The notes below the pieces were generated by a model. That model made no database searches. It was not told where the DNA came from and worked only from the letters and a program-made list of their open reading frames with translations. This document shows, piece by piece, positions 48,294 through 58,603 of a DNA stretch of 64,000 bases (position 1 is the first letter of the stretch; each line of letters starts with the position of its first letter). The DNA comes from Yersinia bercovieri ATCC 43970. GTDB lineage: Bacteria > Pseudomonadota > Gammaproteobacteria > Enterobacterales > Enterobacteriaceae. The stretch lies in the NCBI RefSeq assembly GCF_013282745.1, contig NZ_CP054044.1:1178001-1242000 (forward strand), in the 5' to 3' direction. Both the position numbers and the translations under genes were made by a program.

Positions 48294-50336
48294 CTAGCCC
48301 TTAATACCGTAATGGCGCAGCATAGCATCCAACTGCGGCTCACGACCACGGAAGCGCTTGAACAGTGTCATTGGCTCTTCTGAACCGCCACGGGACAAGA
48401 TATTGTCGAGGAAAGATTGGCCGGTAGCGGCATTGAAAATCCCCTCCTCCTCAAAGCGCGAGAAGGCATCAGCAGAGAGCACTTCCGCCCACAGATAGCT
48501 GTAGTAACCCGCGGCATAGCCACCGGCAAAGATATGGCTAAAGGCATGTGGGAAGCGGCCCCATGTTGGTGACGGCACCACCGCGACCTGTTTTTTCACC
48601 TCATACAGGATCGGCAGGATCTGCGCGCCGGTCAGCGGATCGAACTCATAATGCATGCGGAAATCAAATAGCCCGAACTCCAGTTGACGCAAAATAAACA
48701 GCGCGGCCTGATAGTTTTTCGCCGCCAGCAGCTTATCCAGCATCTCTTGCGGTAGCGGCTCATTGGTTTGGTAATGGCCGGAAATAAACGCCAGCGCCTC
48801 CGGCTCCCAGCACCAGTTCTCCATAAACTGACTTGGCAATTCGACCGCATCCCACGGCACGCCATTGATACCCGAGACGCCCGCAGTATCAATTTTGGTC
48901 AGCATATGATGCAAACCATGGCCGAACTCATGGAACAAAGTGGTCACTTCATTATGGGTAAATAGCGCCGGTTTGCCGCCAACTGGGCCGTTAAAGTTGC
49001 AAGTGAGGTACGCCACCGGTTTTTGCAGTTGGCCGTTCGCCAAGCGCAAGCTACCGACACAGTCATCCATCCACGCCCCGCCACGCTTATGTTCACGGGC
49101 ATACAGGTCAAGGTAGAAGCTGCCGCGCAGCTCACCACTGGCATCATAGAGTTCGAAGAAACGCACATCCGGATGCCAGGTATCCACATCATGGCGCTCT
49201 TTGGCGGTGATACCATAAATGCGCTTCACCACCTCAAACAGCCCTTCGACGACACGCTGTTCAGGGAAGTAAGGGCGCAACTGTTCATCACTGATAGAGA
49301 ATAGATGCTGCTTCTGTTTTTCGGAGTAGTAGGTGATGTCCCACGCGGCTAACTCATTGACACCATAATGCTTTTCCGCAAATGCTCGTAGCTGTGCCAG
49401 CTCCTCTTCCGCCTGTGGACGCGCGCGTTTGGCCAGATCATTTAAGAAGCCCAGCACCTGCTGCGGGCTTTCCGCCATCTTGGTCGCCAGCGATTTATCC
49501 GCATAGCTGTTAAAGCCCAGTAACTGCGCCAGTTCATGACGCAACGTGAGGATCTCAGCCATGATTTCGCTGTTATCCCACTTGCCCGCATTCGGCCCCT
49601 GATCAGAAGCGCGGGTCGCAAAGGCGCGGTACATCTCTTCGCGCAATTCAGCGCTATCAGCATAGGTCAGCACGGGCAGGTAACTTGGCATATCCAGCGT
49701 CAGCAACCAGCCATCTTGCTGTTTGGCTTCCGCCATAGCTTTAGCCGCCGCCAATGCGCTTTCCGGTAACCCTTTTAGCTGTTCGACATCAGTAATCAGC
49801 TTGCTCCAGCCCATGGTGGCATCAAGCACATTGTTGCTGTAAGTCGAACCCAGTTCAGACAGGCGGGCCACGATTTCGCCATAGCGCTTTTGCTGCTCAG
49901 GCGCCAGACCAATACCGGATAACTGGAAATCACGCAGGGCATTTTCTACCGCTTTGCGCTGTGGGGCGGTCAACGCCTCAAAACCCGGCCCCTCTTTTAA
50001 GCTGACATAAGCCTGATACAAGCCCTTGTGCTGCCCGACCCAGGTGCCATATTCCGACAGCAATGGCAGACTTTGCTCATAAGCGGCGCGTAATTCCGGG
50101 CTGTTTTTCACCGAGTTTAAGTGCCCGACCGGTGACCAGATACGTGATAAGCGGTCATCCGATTCAGCTAGTGGTTGGCACAGATTATCCCAGGTGAAAG
50201 GCCCCGGCTGGGCAACAACCCGCTCCACCGCTTGACGGCATTCATCCAAAGCGGATTTTACCGCAGGCACGATATCTTCAGGGCGAATAGCAGAAAATGG
50301 CGGCAGGGAGAACGGGGTCAACAGCGGATTTGTCAT
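48294..50336 (-). CDS. prlC: Oligopeptidase A PrlC
   Basis: PrlC is a cytoplasmic M3 zinc peptidase that degrades signal peptides and oligopeptides. The 680 residues equal E. coli OpdA, starting MTNPLLTPFSLPPFSAIRPE. The zinc site HEFGHGLHH is near residue 470. An open frame 36 codons longer upstream is rejected on homology. It forms a unit with rsmJ. In E. coli this gene is heat-shock controlled; no sigma-32 promoter was recognised here. Confidence 0.97.
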   Translation of the reverse strand: MTNPLLTPFSLPPFSAIRPEDIVPAVKSALDECRQAVERVVAQPGPFTWDNLCQPLAESDDRLSRIWSPVGHLNSVKNSPELRAAYEQSLPLLSEYGTWVGQHKGLYQAYVSLKEGPGFEALTAPQRKAVENALRDFQLSGIGLAPEQQKRYGEIVARLSELGSTYSNNVLDATMGWSKLITDVEQLKGLPESALAAAKAMAEAKQQDGWLLTLDMPSYLPVLTYADSAELREEMYRAFATRASDQGPNAGKWDNSEIMAEILTLRHELAQLLGFNSYADKSLATKMAESPQQVLGFLNDLAKRARPQAEEELAQLRAFAEKHYGVNELAAWDITYYSEKQKQHLFSISDEQLRPYFPEQRVVEGLFEVVKRIYGITAKERHDVDTWHPDVRFFELYDASGELRGSFYLDLYAREHKRGGAWMDDCVGSLRLANGQLQKPVAYLTCNFNGPVGGKPALFTHNEVTTLFHEFGHGLHHMLTKIDTAGVSGINGVPWDAVELPSQFMENWCWEPEALAFISGHYQTNEPLPQEMLDKLLAAKNYQAALFILRQLEFGLFDFRMHYEFDPLTGAQILPILYEVKKQVAVVPSPTWGRFPHAFSHIFAGGYAAGYYSYLWAEVLSADAFSRFEEEGIFNAATGQSFLDNILSRGGSEEPMTLFKRFRGREPQLDAMLRHYGIKG

Positions 50337-50648
50337 AGGGCAGTCCTGATTATGATTTTGAATTCCAGCGCCAGAGCGGGCCGAGCGGTGGAGAATAAGT
50401 GATGATTGAACAATTAACATGAGGTCTGCGGGCACGAAAATCAATGGCAGGCGACCTTAATCCTTTTGATTTCACTTTTTATCCACCAGACAGTTTATAC
50501 TAGTTGCCATAATGTGCTGGCTGCGCTTTCTGACTGTGATGTTTTGTTGCATTCACAAAGATAGACCGCAAAAAGCACTGCCACAATGTACAGCATATAT
50601 TTTCGGTGAAGTTAATATTCACCATAAATATCAATTGGTTAATATAAA
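50337..50648. other. prlC-rlmJ divergent spacer
   Basis: This 312-bp region contains promoters for two divergent genes and no credible open frame. A TATACT element near 50497 is a possible -10 for rlmJ. Nothing else was recognised. Confidence 0.35.
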
Positions 50649-51491
50649 ATGTTAAGTTATCGCCATAGTTTTCACGCCGGCAACCATGCCGACGTCCTTA
50701 AACACACGGTTCAGAGCTTGATTATCGAGTCGCTGAAAGAGAAAGAGAAACCCTTCCTGTATCTGGATACCCACGCCGGTGCCGGCCGCTACCAGTTAAG
50801 CGGTGAGCATGCCGAGCGCACAGGTGAATATCTCGAAGGTATCGGGAAACTGTGGCAACGCGATGATTTACCTGATGATTTAGCCCCATACATGAGTGCT
50901 ATCCACTACTTTAACCGCGCCGAGAAGTTGCGTTACTACCCCGGTTCGCCGTTGATCGCGCGTCATTTATTGCGTGAAGATGACAAAATCCATCTGACCG
51001 AATTGCACCCTAGCGATTACCCGCTGCTGCGCAATGAATTTGCCAAAGATGAGCGGGCTAAAGTCCAGCGTGCCGATGGTTATCAACAGCTTAAGTCACA
51101 GCTGCCCCCCGCATCTCGCCGCGGTTTCATTCTGATTGACCCACCCTATGAAATGAAAACCGATTATCAGGATGTGGTGAAAGGCATTCAGGAAGGTTAT
51201 AAACGCTTTGCAACTGGCACCTATGCATTATGGTATCCGGTGGTTTTACGTCAGCAAATCAAGCGCATGTTACGGGATCTGGAAGCCACAGGTATCCGCC
51301 GTATCTTGCAAATTGAACTGGCAGTTCGCCCAGACAGCGACCAGCACGGCATGACAGCTTCTGGCATGATTGTGATTAATCCACCGTGGAAACTGGAACA
51401 GCAAATGAACACGCTGTTGCCGTGGCTGCACAAAGCGCTCGTGCCATCAGGCCATGGTCATACACTGGTGAAATGGGTAGTGCCGGAATAA
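50649..51491 (+). CDS. rlmJ: 23S rRNA m6A2030 methyltransferase RlmJ
   Basis: RlmJ methylates A2030 of 23S rRNA. The 280 residues equal E. coli RlmJ (YhiR). The N-terminus MLSYRHSFHAGNHADVLKH is diagnostic. DTHAGAGRY contributes to SAM binding, and RGFILIDPPYEMKTDYQDV contains the catalytic DPPY motif. It is divergent from prlC and followed by gor, the conserved order. Confidence 0.97.
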   Translation: MLSYRHSFHAGNHADVLKHTVQSLIIESLKEKEKPFLYLDTHAGAGRYQLSGEHAERTGEYLEGIGKLWQRDDLPDDLAPYMSAIHYFNRAEKLRYYPGSPLIARHLLREDDKIHLTELHPSDYPLLRNEFAKDERAKVQRADGYQQLKSQLPPASRRGFILIDPPYEMKTDYQDVVKGIQEGYKRFATGTYALWYPVVLRQQIKRMLRDLEATGIRRILQIELAVRPDSDQHGMTASGMIVINPPWKLEQQMNTLLPWLHKALVPSGHGHTLVKWVVPE

Positions 51492-51591
51492 TGCCAATTG
51501 CCTATCGGAGCCATTGATCCAACCTTTGCGACAAAATGCGAGCAAAGGTTAAACTCTTAGGCCATTTTTAAACGACTTGGAAACGACCCTG

Positions 51592-52944
51592 ATGACCAAA
51601 CATTACGATTATCTAGCAATTGGCGGTGGCAGTGGCGGGATCGCGTCGATCAACCGGGCTGCCATGTATGGCAAAAAATGTGCGCTGATCGAAGCTAAAC
51701 AGCTCGGCGGCACCTGTGTGAATGTTGGTTGTGTGCCGAAAAAAGTGATGTGGCATGCCGCGCAAATTGCGGAAGCAATTCATTTGTATGGCCCAGACTA
51801 CGGCTTCGACACCACAGTGAATCATTTCGATTGGAAAAAGCTAATTGCCAATCGTACTGCTTACATCGATCGTATCCATCAATCTTATGAGCGCGGCTTA
51901 GGTAATAATAAAGTTGATGTGATTCATGGCTATGCACGTTTTGTTGATGCACATACCGTGGAAGTTAACGGTGAAAAAATCACCGCTGACCACATCCTGA
52001 TCGCCACCGGGGGCCGTCCGAGCCATCCGGATATTCCAGGCGCTGAATATGGTATTGATTCCGATGGTTTCTTTGAATTGGACGAAATGCCAAAGCGCGT
52101 TGCCGTGGTGGGTGCCGGCTATATCGCGGTAGAGATCGCGGGCGTACTCAATGGGTTAGGCACCGAGACCCATCTGTTTGTGCGCAAACATGCGCCACTG
52201 CGGACTTTTGATCCGCTGATTGTGGAAACCCTGCTGGAAGTGATGAACAGCGAAGGGCCGAAGCTCCATACCGAAGCGGTGCCAAAAGCGGTTATTAAAA
52301 ATGCAGATGGCAGCCTGACACTACAACTGGAAAACGGCACTGCAGTGACTGTTGATCACCTGATTTGGGCGATTGGCCGTGAACCTGCAACCGACAACCT
52401 GAATCTGGCCGCCAGCGGCGTCAAAACCAATGAGAAAGGCTACATTGAGGTTGATAAGTTCCAAAATACTAACGTCCCAGGGGTCTATGCCGTCGGTGAT
52501 AATACCGGGGCGGTTGAACTGACACCGGTGGCCGTCGCGGCGGGCCGCCGTCTGTCTGAGCGCCTGTTCAATAACAAGCCGGATGAGCACCTGGATTACA
52601 GCAATATTCCGACCGTGGTATTCAGCCACCCCCCTATCGGCACTATTGGTCTGACTGAACCACAAGCGCGCGAGAAGTTTGGCGACGACCAAGTGAAAGT
52701 GTACAAATCGTCATTCACCGCGATGTACAGCGCTGTCACTCAGCACCGCCAACCCTGCCGGATGAAGTTAGTCTGCGTTGGTGCGCAAGAGAAGATTGTC
52801 GGCATCCATGGTATCGGCTTCGGTATGGATGAGATCCTGCAAGGCTTTGCCGTGGCAGTGAAGATGGGCGCAACCAAGAAAGATTTCGACAACACTGTCG
52901 CTATCCACCCAACGGCCGCCGAAGAGTTTGTCACAATGCGCTAA
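51592..52944 (+). CDS. gor: Glutathione reductase Gor
   Basis: Gor reduces glutathione disulfide with NADPH in the cytoplasm (FAD homodimer). The 450 residues equal E. coli Gor, starting [19 protein letters not shown]. The redox pair is Cys42 and Cys47 in [13 protein letters not shown], the NADPH-binding [13 protein letters not shown] is present, and the active-site His is in [13 protein letters not shown] five codons upstream is rejected. It is preceded by rlmJ and followed by a strong terminator. Confidence 0.98.
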   Translation: MTKHYDYLAIGGGSGGIASINRAAMYGKKCALIEAKQLGGTCVNVGCVPKKVMWHAAQIAEAIHLYGPDYGFDTTVNHFDWKKLIANRTAYIDRIHQSYERGLGNNKVDVIHGYARFVDAHTVEVNGEKITADHILIATGGRPSHPDIPGAEYGIDSDGFFELDEMPKRVAVVGAGYIAVEIAGVLNGLGTETHLFVRKHAPLRTFDPLIVETLLEVMNSEGPKLHTEAVPKAVIKNADGSLTLQLENGTAVTVDHLIWAIGREPATDNLNLAASGVKTNEKGYIEVDKFQNTNVPGVYAVGDNTGAVELTPVAVAAGRRLSERLFNNKPDEHLDYSNIPTVVFSHPPIGTIGLTEPQAREKFGDDQVKVYKSSFTAMYSAVTQHRQPCRMKLVCVGAQEKIVGIHGIGFGMDEILQGFAVAVKMGATKKDFDNTVAIHPTAAEEFVTMR

Positions 52945-52965
52945 GCAGACTGACAAAAGATCGTT

Positions 52966-53001
52966 AAAGGCTATAAACCCAGGGTTTGTAGCCTTTTTTA
53001 T
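52966..53001 (+). terminator. Rho-independent terminator of gor
   Basis: GGCTATAAACCC and GGGTTTGTAGCC form a 12-bp stem with one G-T pair and a two-base loop, followed by a T run. On the minus strand it may also serve the convergent autotransporter gene. Confidence 0.85.
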
Positions 53002-53069
53002 TGTCTTAAAGCGCGAAGGCCACCGCGTGAAAATGGCCTGAAAATCAATAGCTAACTCGCTCTTATCAC

Positions 53070-56000
53070 TTAGAAACTGACGTTAATACCCAAATTACCG
53101 GCGTAACCGTCCATCTTGCCATCAAAAGCTCTTTGGTATTTAACATCCGCATAGATATCAACGTTGCTATTCACTTTAGCATTAATACCCGCCGCCCCTT
53201 GCCAGTAGGTTTTACTGAATTCAGGGCGAAGAGTCGTGGTATCAATAGTCACTTCTGGGTTATCACCGAGCTGATAGATCACATCCGTAGATAAGTAGGG
53301 CTTAATCGCTTGCTGTTTAGTCGCCTCACTGAATACTCGTACACCCGCGCGGGCTTGCCCGACAGAATAGGAGGTGCCATTGACCCCAGAAATATCATCA
53401 GCAAAACTATTCAAATTCAGATATTGATATTGCAACTGCCCCTGGGGTTCCACTTTCCAGTTACCAACAACAGGGTATGCTTGACCGACTTCGGCTGACA
53501 TCGCCACACCATAACCATTCTGTCTGGCATCATGCTGGCTTTGATAGCTGTTGCGGTATAGCGTCCCCTGACCGACGAGATCGATATATCCCCCCTGCCG
53601 TGTCATCAACGTGTAATACCCCCCCAAACCATAGGCATCAGTTTTGATTTTGCCGGTATTGATTGATAACCCCGCACGCACCGCGCGCGCCTTATCCTGC
53701 GTCTCAGTCTCCTGCTTACCGAGTGTTATCATCCCCCCGGCCGTGGCCTGCGTTCCGGCCGCATTTTCGCCCTGATAAAAATCATGGCCCAACTGAGCGA
53801 ACCAGATATCGGAGTCATAACTAAAACGCCCTGCTTCGAAGGTATTTCGCTGCCCGCTGATCCGGCCCCAAGAGTCTTGATTAAAGCCATTGTTAGCCCC
53901 AGCGGCCGATCCACGGCGCTCGTGTAAGCGGCCCAGTGTGCTGAAGCCGTAAAAGGCATTGAGCCAAGGCGCAGCAATGTAGCCCGGCACTTCATTACGA
54001 TAAGCGATCGCCGGTTGTATCGGGCGATTTGGGTCAACAACTGTCGGTTTACCCGGATCGGTGGGGCCAACCGGTGCCAGATAGGATTGTAAATTCCAGT
54101 TATGTCCATCAACCTGATATAGGTAATACTGGTAAGCTCCGGCGGTAACCATGTCACTCATCAAAAATTGACCATAGAGGGCATCGCCATCAACCTGAAT
54201 CAGATTAATTCCTGCGCCGGTGGTTAACGCGCCTAATCCCCCTTGATTCACGACTTTAACGTAGTGCTCACCCGTTGCACTGCCCGTGATATGCAGCCTA
54301 TCAGCCGGTGAATTGTCATCGTCTAATTGCGCATTAAAGACAAAACTGCCGTTGCCGGTTAAGTCGCCATTCACCGTTAAGGTTCTGAAATTGCCGCCCG
54401 GAATACTGGTACCAGGGAGGCGACTAACCGCTGGAATAAAGTTTATCTGACCCAGCACGTTCAGTGAGCCGACATCTGTATTGTTGGTCAAGTTCCAGAT
54501 ACTACTGCTGTCGATATCAATATTTTGGGCGTTACGCGCAGCACCGGTCCAAACTGAGCTATTTTTCAGCGCCAGACTGACACTGTTATTGGCATCGGCC
54601 TGAATATCACCCACCAGAATAGAGTGGTTATCGGCATGCAAATTGACGTTACTGATAATATCCAGTGGCGCGGTGGTGGTGCCAACATTGGTACTGGCAT
54701 TTACCAGTAAGCCGTTGCCACCACTGAGCTGCGAACCATTTTTCACATCAATATTTATATTGGCGCCATAAGCTCGAACACCCGCCCCCTGTTGACTGAT
54801 AATCTGAGTGTTATCCAACGTCACCTGGCTATAAATGGTGTCAGCGCCTGCGGCGTAAATACCGCCAGCATTCATACCGGTTGTGATGATGCGGCTGTCT
54901 TGCAGCAAAATAGAGCTGCTGGTTTGCGTCCACAGCGCATAGGCGCTGGCACCAGTAGAACTACCGTCCACATTTTTCGCACTGATTGATGAGCCAATGA
55001 AAGTGCCCAGCACCATACCGGAAGCACCGGTAGTCTCAATAGTCGCCCCATCAAGATTCAGGTTGCCACCTCTGGCGGCGGTAGCACCCACACTGCCAAC
55101 ACCCGTGGTCGAAATAGCCATATTGGTGGCGTTAAAGATCGATTGAGAGTAAATACCGTGGGAATTATCCCCGGTAGTTTTCACCGTGGTCTGGTCAACA
55201 ATCGCGGTTCCCCGATTCTCGATGGCGGTCGCATTATTACCATCAGTCATCACTGTGGCGTTAGTGACTCTCACCGACGAGCTGTTATCCGGCACCCAAA
55301 TCCCCATGGCATATGTGCCTTGGGAGTGGTAAGAACCGCCATTAATGGTGACATCGGCGTTCATATTCACGTTAACCAACGCGGAATTGCCACTACGAGA
55401 GAGGGCATTGACGTTATTTAACACGATGACCGCCTTGTTGGTCAGGCTGTTGCCCATCGCCCGCAATACCGAACCAGACGCCAAATCAATATTGGCGTTG
55501 CTGATATTGGCACTGCCATTGATATCGAATACGTTATTAATATTACCCGTGACGGTTAGACCATTCATCGTAATAGCCGAATCTTTACCCACACCGATCC
55601 CTGCATAAGCATTGGTCATATTAAGTGTCGTATTATTCAGTGTGGAATTTAAGCTACCATTAGTAATATAGACACCAGTACCACTATAAGAGCTAGTATT
55701 ATTAATGACGTTATTTTCGCCAGTTAATAAGCTCCCGACACCACTTAGATAAATACCATATCCACCACTAATATTTATCGTTGCATTATTTACCGTCAAT
55801 AAGGTGCCATCATAACCTGACACCGCGTTAGCAAGCCCGCCGAGAATATTAAACACGGTGCCATTAATATCAGCACGGTTTCCTGCACCAGAGGTGTAAA
55901 TACCATTACCGCTTGAACCTGATGTAACTATTGTCCCATTCTGCAAATTAACCGTACCACTATTATTACGGATACCATAGGCAACCTCACCTTCGGTTTT

Positions 56001-56306
56001 GATGGTGGACCCATTCAAATTCAGTGCGCCACCATTAGACACCTCAACACCATTGCCCATCAGCCCCGTGGTATGAATACTAAGGTCGGAAGCCCCGATA
56101 ATAGTGCTGCCAGGGCCTTTCACCACCACACTTGGTTGGTAGTTATCATCTGTGCCGTAATCGCCAGAGATAGAAACAGCGCTACCATCGGTGACACTAA
56201 TAGTCTGTGCCGCCCAACTATAAAGAGGGCTAAAAAGAGGGAACAACAGACTGGCCAGTAGCGTTTTACGAAAACGAGCAGATGGCGCTATTCTATTTAT
56301 TATCAT
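53070..56306 (-). CDS. Autotransporter outer membrane protein (type Va), pertactin/AIDA-like
   Basis: Type V secreted surface protein of 1078 residues. A signal peptide at about 1-33 (LLASLLFPLFSPLYSWAA) is followed by a passenger of about 700 residues rich in Thr, Asn, Gly and Ser, with repeated short strands such as NGSTIKTEGEVAYGIRNNSG. Such sequence forms a right-handed beta-helix. The pertactin-like junction is around 700-790, and a 12-strand translocator barrel ends in YAGNLGINVSF with the terminal Phe. No protease motif or RGD is visible in the passenger, so an adhesin or aggregation role is possible but unproved. AGGTG precedes the ATG at 56306. Confidence 0.92.
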   Translation of the reverse strand: MIINRIAPSARFRKTLLASLLFPLFSPLYSWAAQTISVTDGSAVSISGDYGTDDNYQPSVVVKGPGSTIIGASDLSIHTTGLMGNGVEVSNGGALNLNGSTIKTEGEVAYGIRNNSGTVNLQNGTIVTSGSSGNGIYTSGAGNRADINGTVFNILGGLANAVSGYDGTLLTVNNATINISGGYGIYLSGVGSLLTGENNVINNTSSYSGTGVYITNGSLNSTLNNTTLNMTNAYAGIGVGKDSAITMNGLTVTGNINNVFDINGSANISNANIDLASGSVLRAMGNSLTNKAVIVLNNVNALSRSGNSALVNVNMNADVTINGGSYHSQGTYAMGIWVPDNSSSVRVTNATVMTDGNNATAIENRGTAIVDQTTVKTTGDNSHGIYSQSIFNATNMAISTTGVGSVGATAARGGNLNLDGATIETTGASGMVLGTFIGSSISAKNVDGSSTGASAYALWTQTSSSILLQDSRIITTGMNAGGIYAAGADTIYSQVTLDNTQIISQQGAGVRAYGANINIDVKNGSQLSGGNGLLVNASTNVGTTTAPLDIISNVNLHADNHSILVGDIQADANNSVSLALKNSSVWTGAARNAQNIDIDSSSIWNLTNNTDVGSLNVLGQINFIPAVSRLPGTSIPGGNFRTLTVNGDLTGNGSFVFNAQLDDDNSPADRLHITGSATGEHYVKVVNQGGLGALTTGAGINLIQVDGDALYGQFLMSDMVTAGAYQYYLYQVDGHNWNLQSYLAPVGPTDPGKPTVVDPNRPIQPAIAYRNEVPGYIAAPWLNAFYGFSTLGRLHERRGSAAGANNGFNQDSWGRISGQRNTFEAGRFSYDSDIWFAQLGHDFYQGENAAGTQATAGGMITLGKQETETQDKARAVRAGLSINTGKIKTDAYGLGGYYTLMTRQGGYIDLVGQGTLYRNSYQSQHDARQNGYGVAMSAEVGQAYPVVGNWKVEPQGQLQYQYLNLNSFADDISGVNGTSYSVGQARAGVRVFSEATKQQAIKPYLSTDVIYQLGDNPEVTIDTTTLRPEFSKTYWQGAAGINAKVNSNVDIYADVKYQRAFDGKMDGYAGNLGINVSF

Positions 56307-56703
56307 ATTAATCACCTGGTTTTTTGCAAAAAATAAGCAAATCAAAAATTGTTAATCTGTTTGTTTTTATTTATATTTCCACCAGATTTAATTATTGGAT
56401 AACAATTAAATCTAACTATCACCTAATATAGGCCGCCAAAAATACATTTAACATAAGACCGCATGACCTGATCTGTAGGATGCTTCCTACAAAATATAAA
56501 TTCAGATCTTAATCAAGACGTTAAGGCTATTTTTAATCGGGAAATTGAGGGTTAATCTTACTATTACTATCGTTAGAACTTACCCACGACTGTTGTGATA
56601 GCCATCGACTCTGCTATTATCAACAGATTACTCGCGATTTTATGTCACATTTTGTAGAAGAATCATCTGCATAAGGCATGGATTAATGCAATTAAGGAGA
56701 ATT
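56307..56703. other. Spacer between the autotransporter gene and yhjD
   Basis: This 397-bp AT-rich spacer between divergent genes has no credible open frame. It holds the promoters of both. A long leader is possible for the autotransporter. AAGGAG is well placed for yhjD. No known operator was recognised. Confidence 0.4.
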
Positions 56704-57690
56704 ATGCCGAACGCACCGAAAAACAGCTCAGCGCCACTGGCAACGGGGATTGAAACCGGAAAGAGAGCTATCTCCTCGATGACGCGAATGAGTAACCGAG
56801 TGAAAGCTTATCCGCCAATCGCCCATATTATCCGCGCCACAGATCGTTTTAATGACCGCTTGGGCAGCCAGTTCGGGGCAGCCATTACCTATTTTTCATT
56901 TTTGTCGCTGATCCCTATTTTGATGGTCTCTTTTGCCGCCGTCGGTTTTGTTCTGGCCTCAAATCCGGACTTATTGGCTGAATTAATTAACAAAATTGTT
57001 AATACCATCAGCGACCCAGCATTAGCCGCCACACTTAAAAATACTGTGAATACCGCCATTCAGCAGCGCACGACTGTTGGGCTGACCGGTTTAGCGATTG
57101 CCCTTTACTCCGGTATTAGCTGGATGGGTAATCTGCGCGAAGCCATTCGTGCCCAGTCACGGGATGTGTGGGAGCGCAATCCGCAGGATCAGGAGAAGTT
57201 CTACTACCGCTATGCCCGTGATTTTATCTCGCTCATCGGGTTAGTTGTCGCGCTAATTATCACTCTGTCACTGACCTCGATCGCCGGCGCGGCGCAGTCT
57301 GCCATCGTCAACGCCTTAGGTCTGGGGGGAATTGAGTGGCTGCGACCCGCCATGACACTGATTGCAATGTCGATCTCTATCGCGGCTAACTATCTGCTAT
57401 TTTTGTGGATATTTTGGATTCTGCCACGGCATAAGCCGAAGAAAAAAGCGCTGCTGCGCGGCACCCTAATTGCCGCCATCGGCTTTGAGATCATCAAGTT
57501 TGTCATGACCATGATGCTGCCACGCCTTGCCAGTTCGCCTTCCGGCGCGGCCTTTGGTTCGGTGATTGGTTTGATGGCCTTTTTCTACTTCTTCGCTCGC
57601 CTGACCCTCTTCTGCGCCGCCTGGATAGCCACCGCCCACTATGCGGAGGACGAAACCTTACCGCAAAATCCAGGCGGAAAAGCAGGGTAA
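56704..57690 (+). CDS. yhjD: YihY/BrkB-family inner membrane protein YhjD
   Basis: The family has six or so membrane segments; in E. coli a YhjD variant suppresses loss of Kdo in lipid IVA export, so a lipid transport role is suspected. The 328-residue product contains ITYFSFLSLIPILMVSFAAVGFVLA, SGISWMGNLREAIRAQSRDVWER, PRHKPKKKALLRGTLIAAIGFE and AAFGSVIGLMAFFYFFARL, all close to E. coli YhjD (337). AAGGAG fixes the ATG at 56704; an ATG six codons upstream is rejected. A hairpin follows. Confidence 0.95.
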   Translation: MPNAPKNSSAPLATGIETGKRAISSMTRMSNRVKAYPPIAHIIRATDRFNDRLGSQFGAAITYFSFLSLIPILMVSFAAVGFVLASNPDLLAELINKIVNTISDPALAATLKNTVNTAIQQRTTVGLTGLAIALYSGISWMGNLREAIRAQSRDVWERNPQDQEKFYYRYARDFISLIGLVVALIITLSLTSIAGAAQSAIVNALGLGGIEWLRPAMTLIAMSISIAANYLLFLWIFWILPRHKPKKKALLRGTLIAAIGFEIIKFVMTMMLPRLASSPSGAAFGSVIGLMAFFYFFARLTLFCAAWIATAHYAEDETLPQNPGGKAG

Positions 57691-57726
57691 CCCGCCAAAT
57701 CTATCTGCATCCGGATCAGGTGAATA

Positions 57727-57760
57727 CCCCATAATGATAAATAAGGGTTATGGGGGTTTG
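57727..57760 (+). terminator. Hairpin after yhjD
   Basis: CCCCATAA (57727-57734) and TTATGGGG (57748-57755) form an 8-bp stem followed by GTTTG. The T run is short, so termination is uncertain. Confidence 0.55.
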
Positions 57761-57819
57761 CCCTGACTGCTGATTTGTCATTACACTGATGCTCCATCAT
57801 CGGAAGTGAAGGATCACAG

Positions 57820-58599
57820 ATGTCACGCTATATAAAAAAAGCTGGGTTTAGATGGATGATATTGGGGCTGCTGGTGGTAATCGCGGTGATCGTGGCGTAT
57901 CAATCACGCTCCAGCCATGCCGACGCCTTGTGGAAAATTGTTAGCCAACAGTGCGTGCCCAATATGGAAGCCAATCATGACCCGCAGCCCTGTATTGAGG
58001 TCAATACGCAGGCTGGTTTTGTGGTGTATAAGGACATACACGGGCCATTGCAATATTTACTCATGCCCACCGCGAAAATCAGCGGCATAGAAAGCCCGCA
58101 GATATTAGCGGCCAACAGCCCGAACTATTTTCTGGATGCCTGGCAGGCCCGCCACTTTATGGCCGATAAATATGGCGCACCCATTGATGATGCAAATATC
58201 TCGCTAACCATTAATTCAAAATATGGTCGCTCTCAAAATCAATTACATATTCATATCTCTTGCCTAAAACCTCAGGTAAAAGCGGCGCTGGCCGCACATG
58301 AGGCTGATTTCAGCCCACAATGGCAGCCCTTACCCGGCGGGTTACTGGGTCATGATTATCTGGCGCGGCGCACCACAGCAACTGAACTACAGCATCTCGG
58401 CGCATTTCGCCTGCTCGCCGATGAAGTTACCGGGGCAAAAAATCAAATGGGCAGTTATGGTTTAGCCATGACCGCATTGCCAAACGGGGAGTTTTTGCTG
58501 TTAGCCAGCCAGGCGGATCTGACAAAGTTACATCGTGCATCAGTGGAGGAGTTGCAGGATCACCAGTGTCAACTGCTCCCCCCACCACCAATACACTAA
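57820..58599 (+). CDS. cdh: CDP-diacylglycerol pyrophosphatase Cdh
   Basis: Cdh hydrolyses CDP-diacylglycerol to CMP and phosphatidate at the inner membrane. The 259-residue product has an N-terminal anchor (about 11-27, WMILGLLVVIAVIVAY), then a HIT-like domain with NQLHIHISCLKP, the nucleotide-binding histidine motif of the family. Length is close to E. coli Cdh (251). GAAGGA is upstream. In E. coli cdh is elsewhere (near sbp and pfkA), so its place between yhjD and yhjG is a lineage feature. It converges on yhjG with only a four-base gap. Confidence 0.92.
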   Translation: MSRYIKKAGFRWMILGLLVVIAVIVAYQSRSSHADALWKIVSQQCVPNMEANHDPQPCIEVNTQAGFVVYKDIHGPLQYLLMPTAKISGIESPQILAANSPNYFLDAWQARHFMADKYGAPIDDANISLTINSKYGRSQNQLHIHISCLKPQVKAALAAHEADFSPQWQPLPGGLLGHDYLARRTTATELQHLGAFRLLADEVTGAKNQMGSYGLAMTALPNGEFLLLASQADLTKLHRASVEELQDHQCQLLPPPPIH

Positions 58600-58603
58600 C
58601 TGA

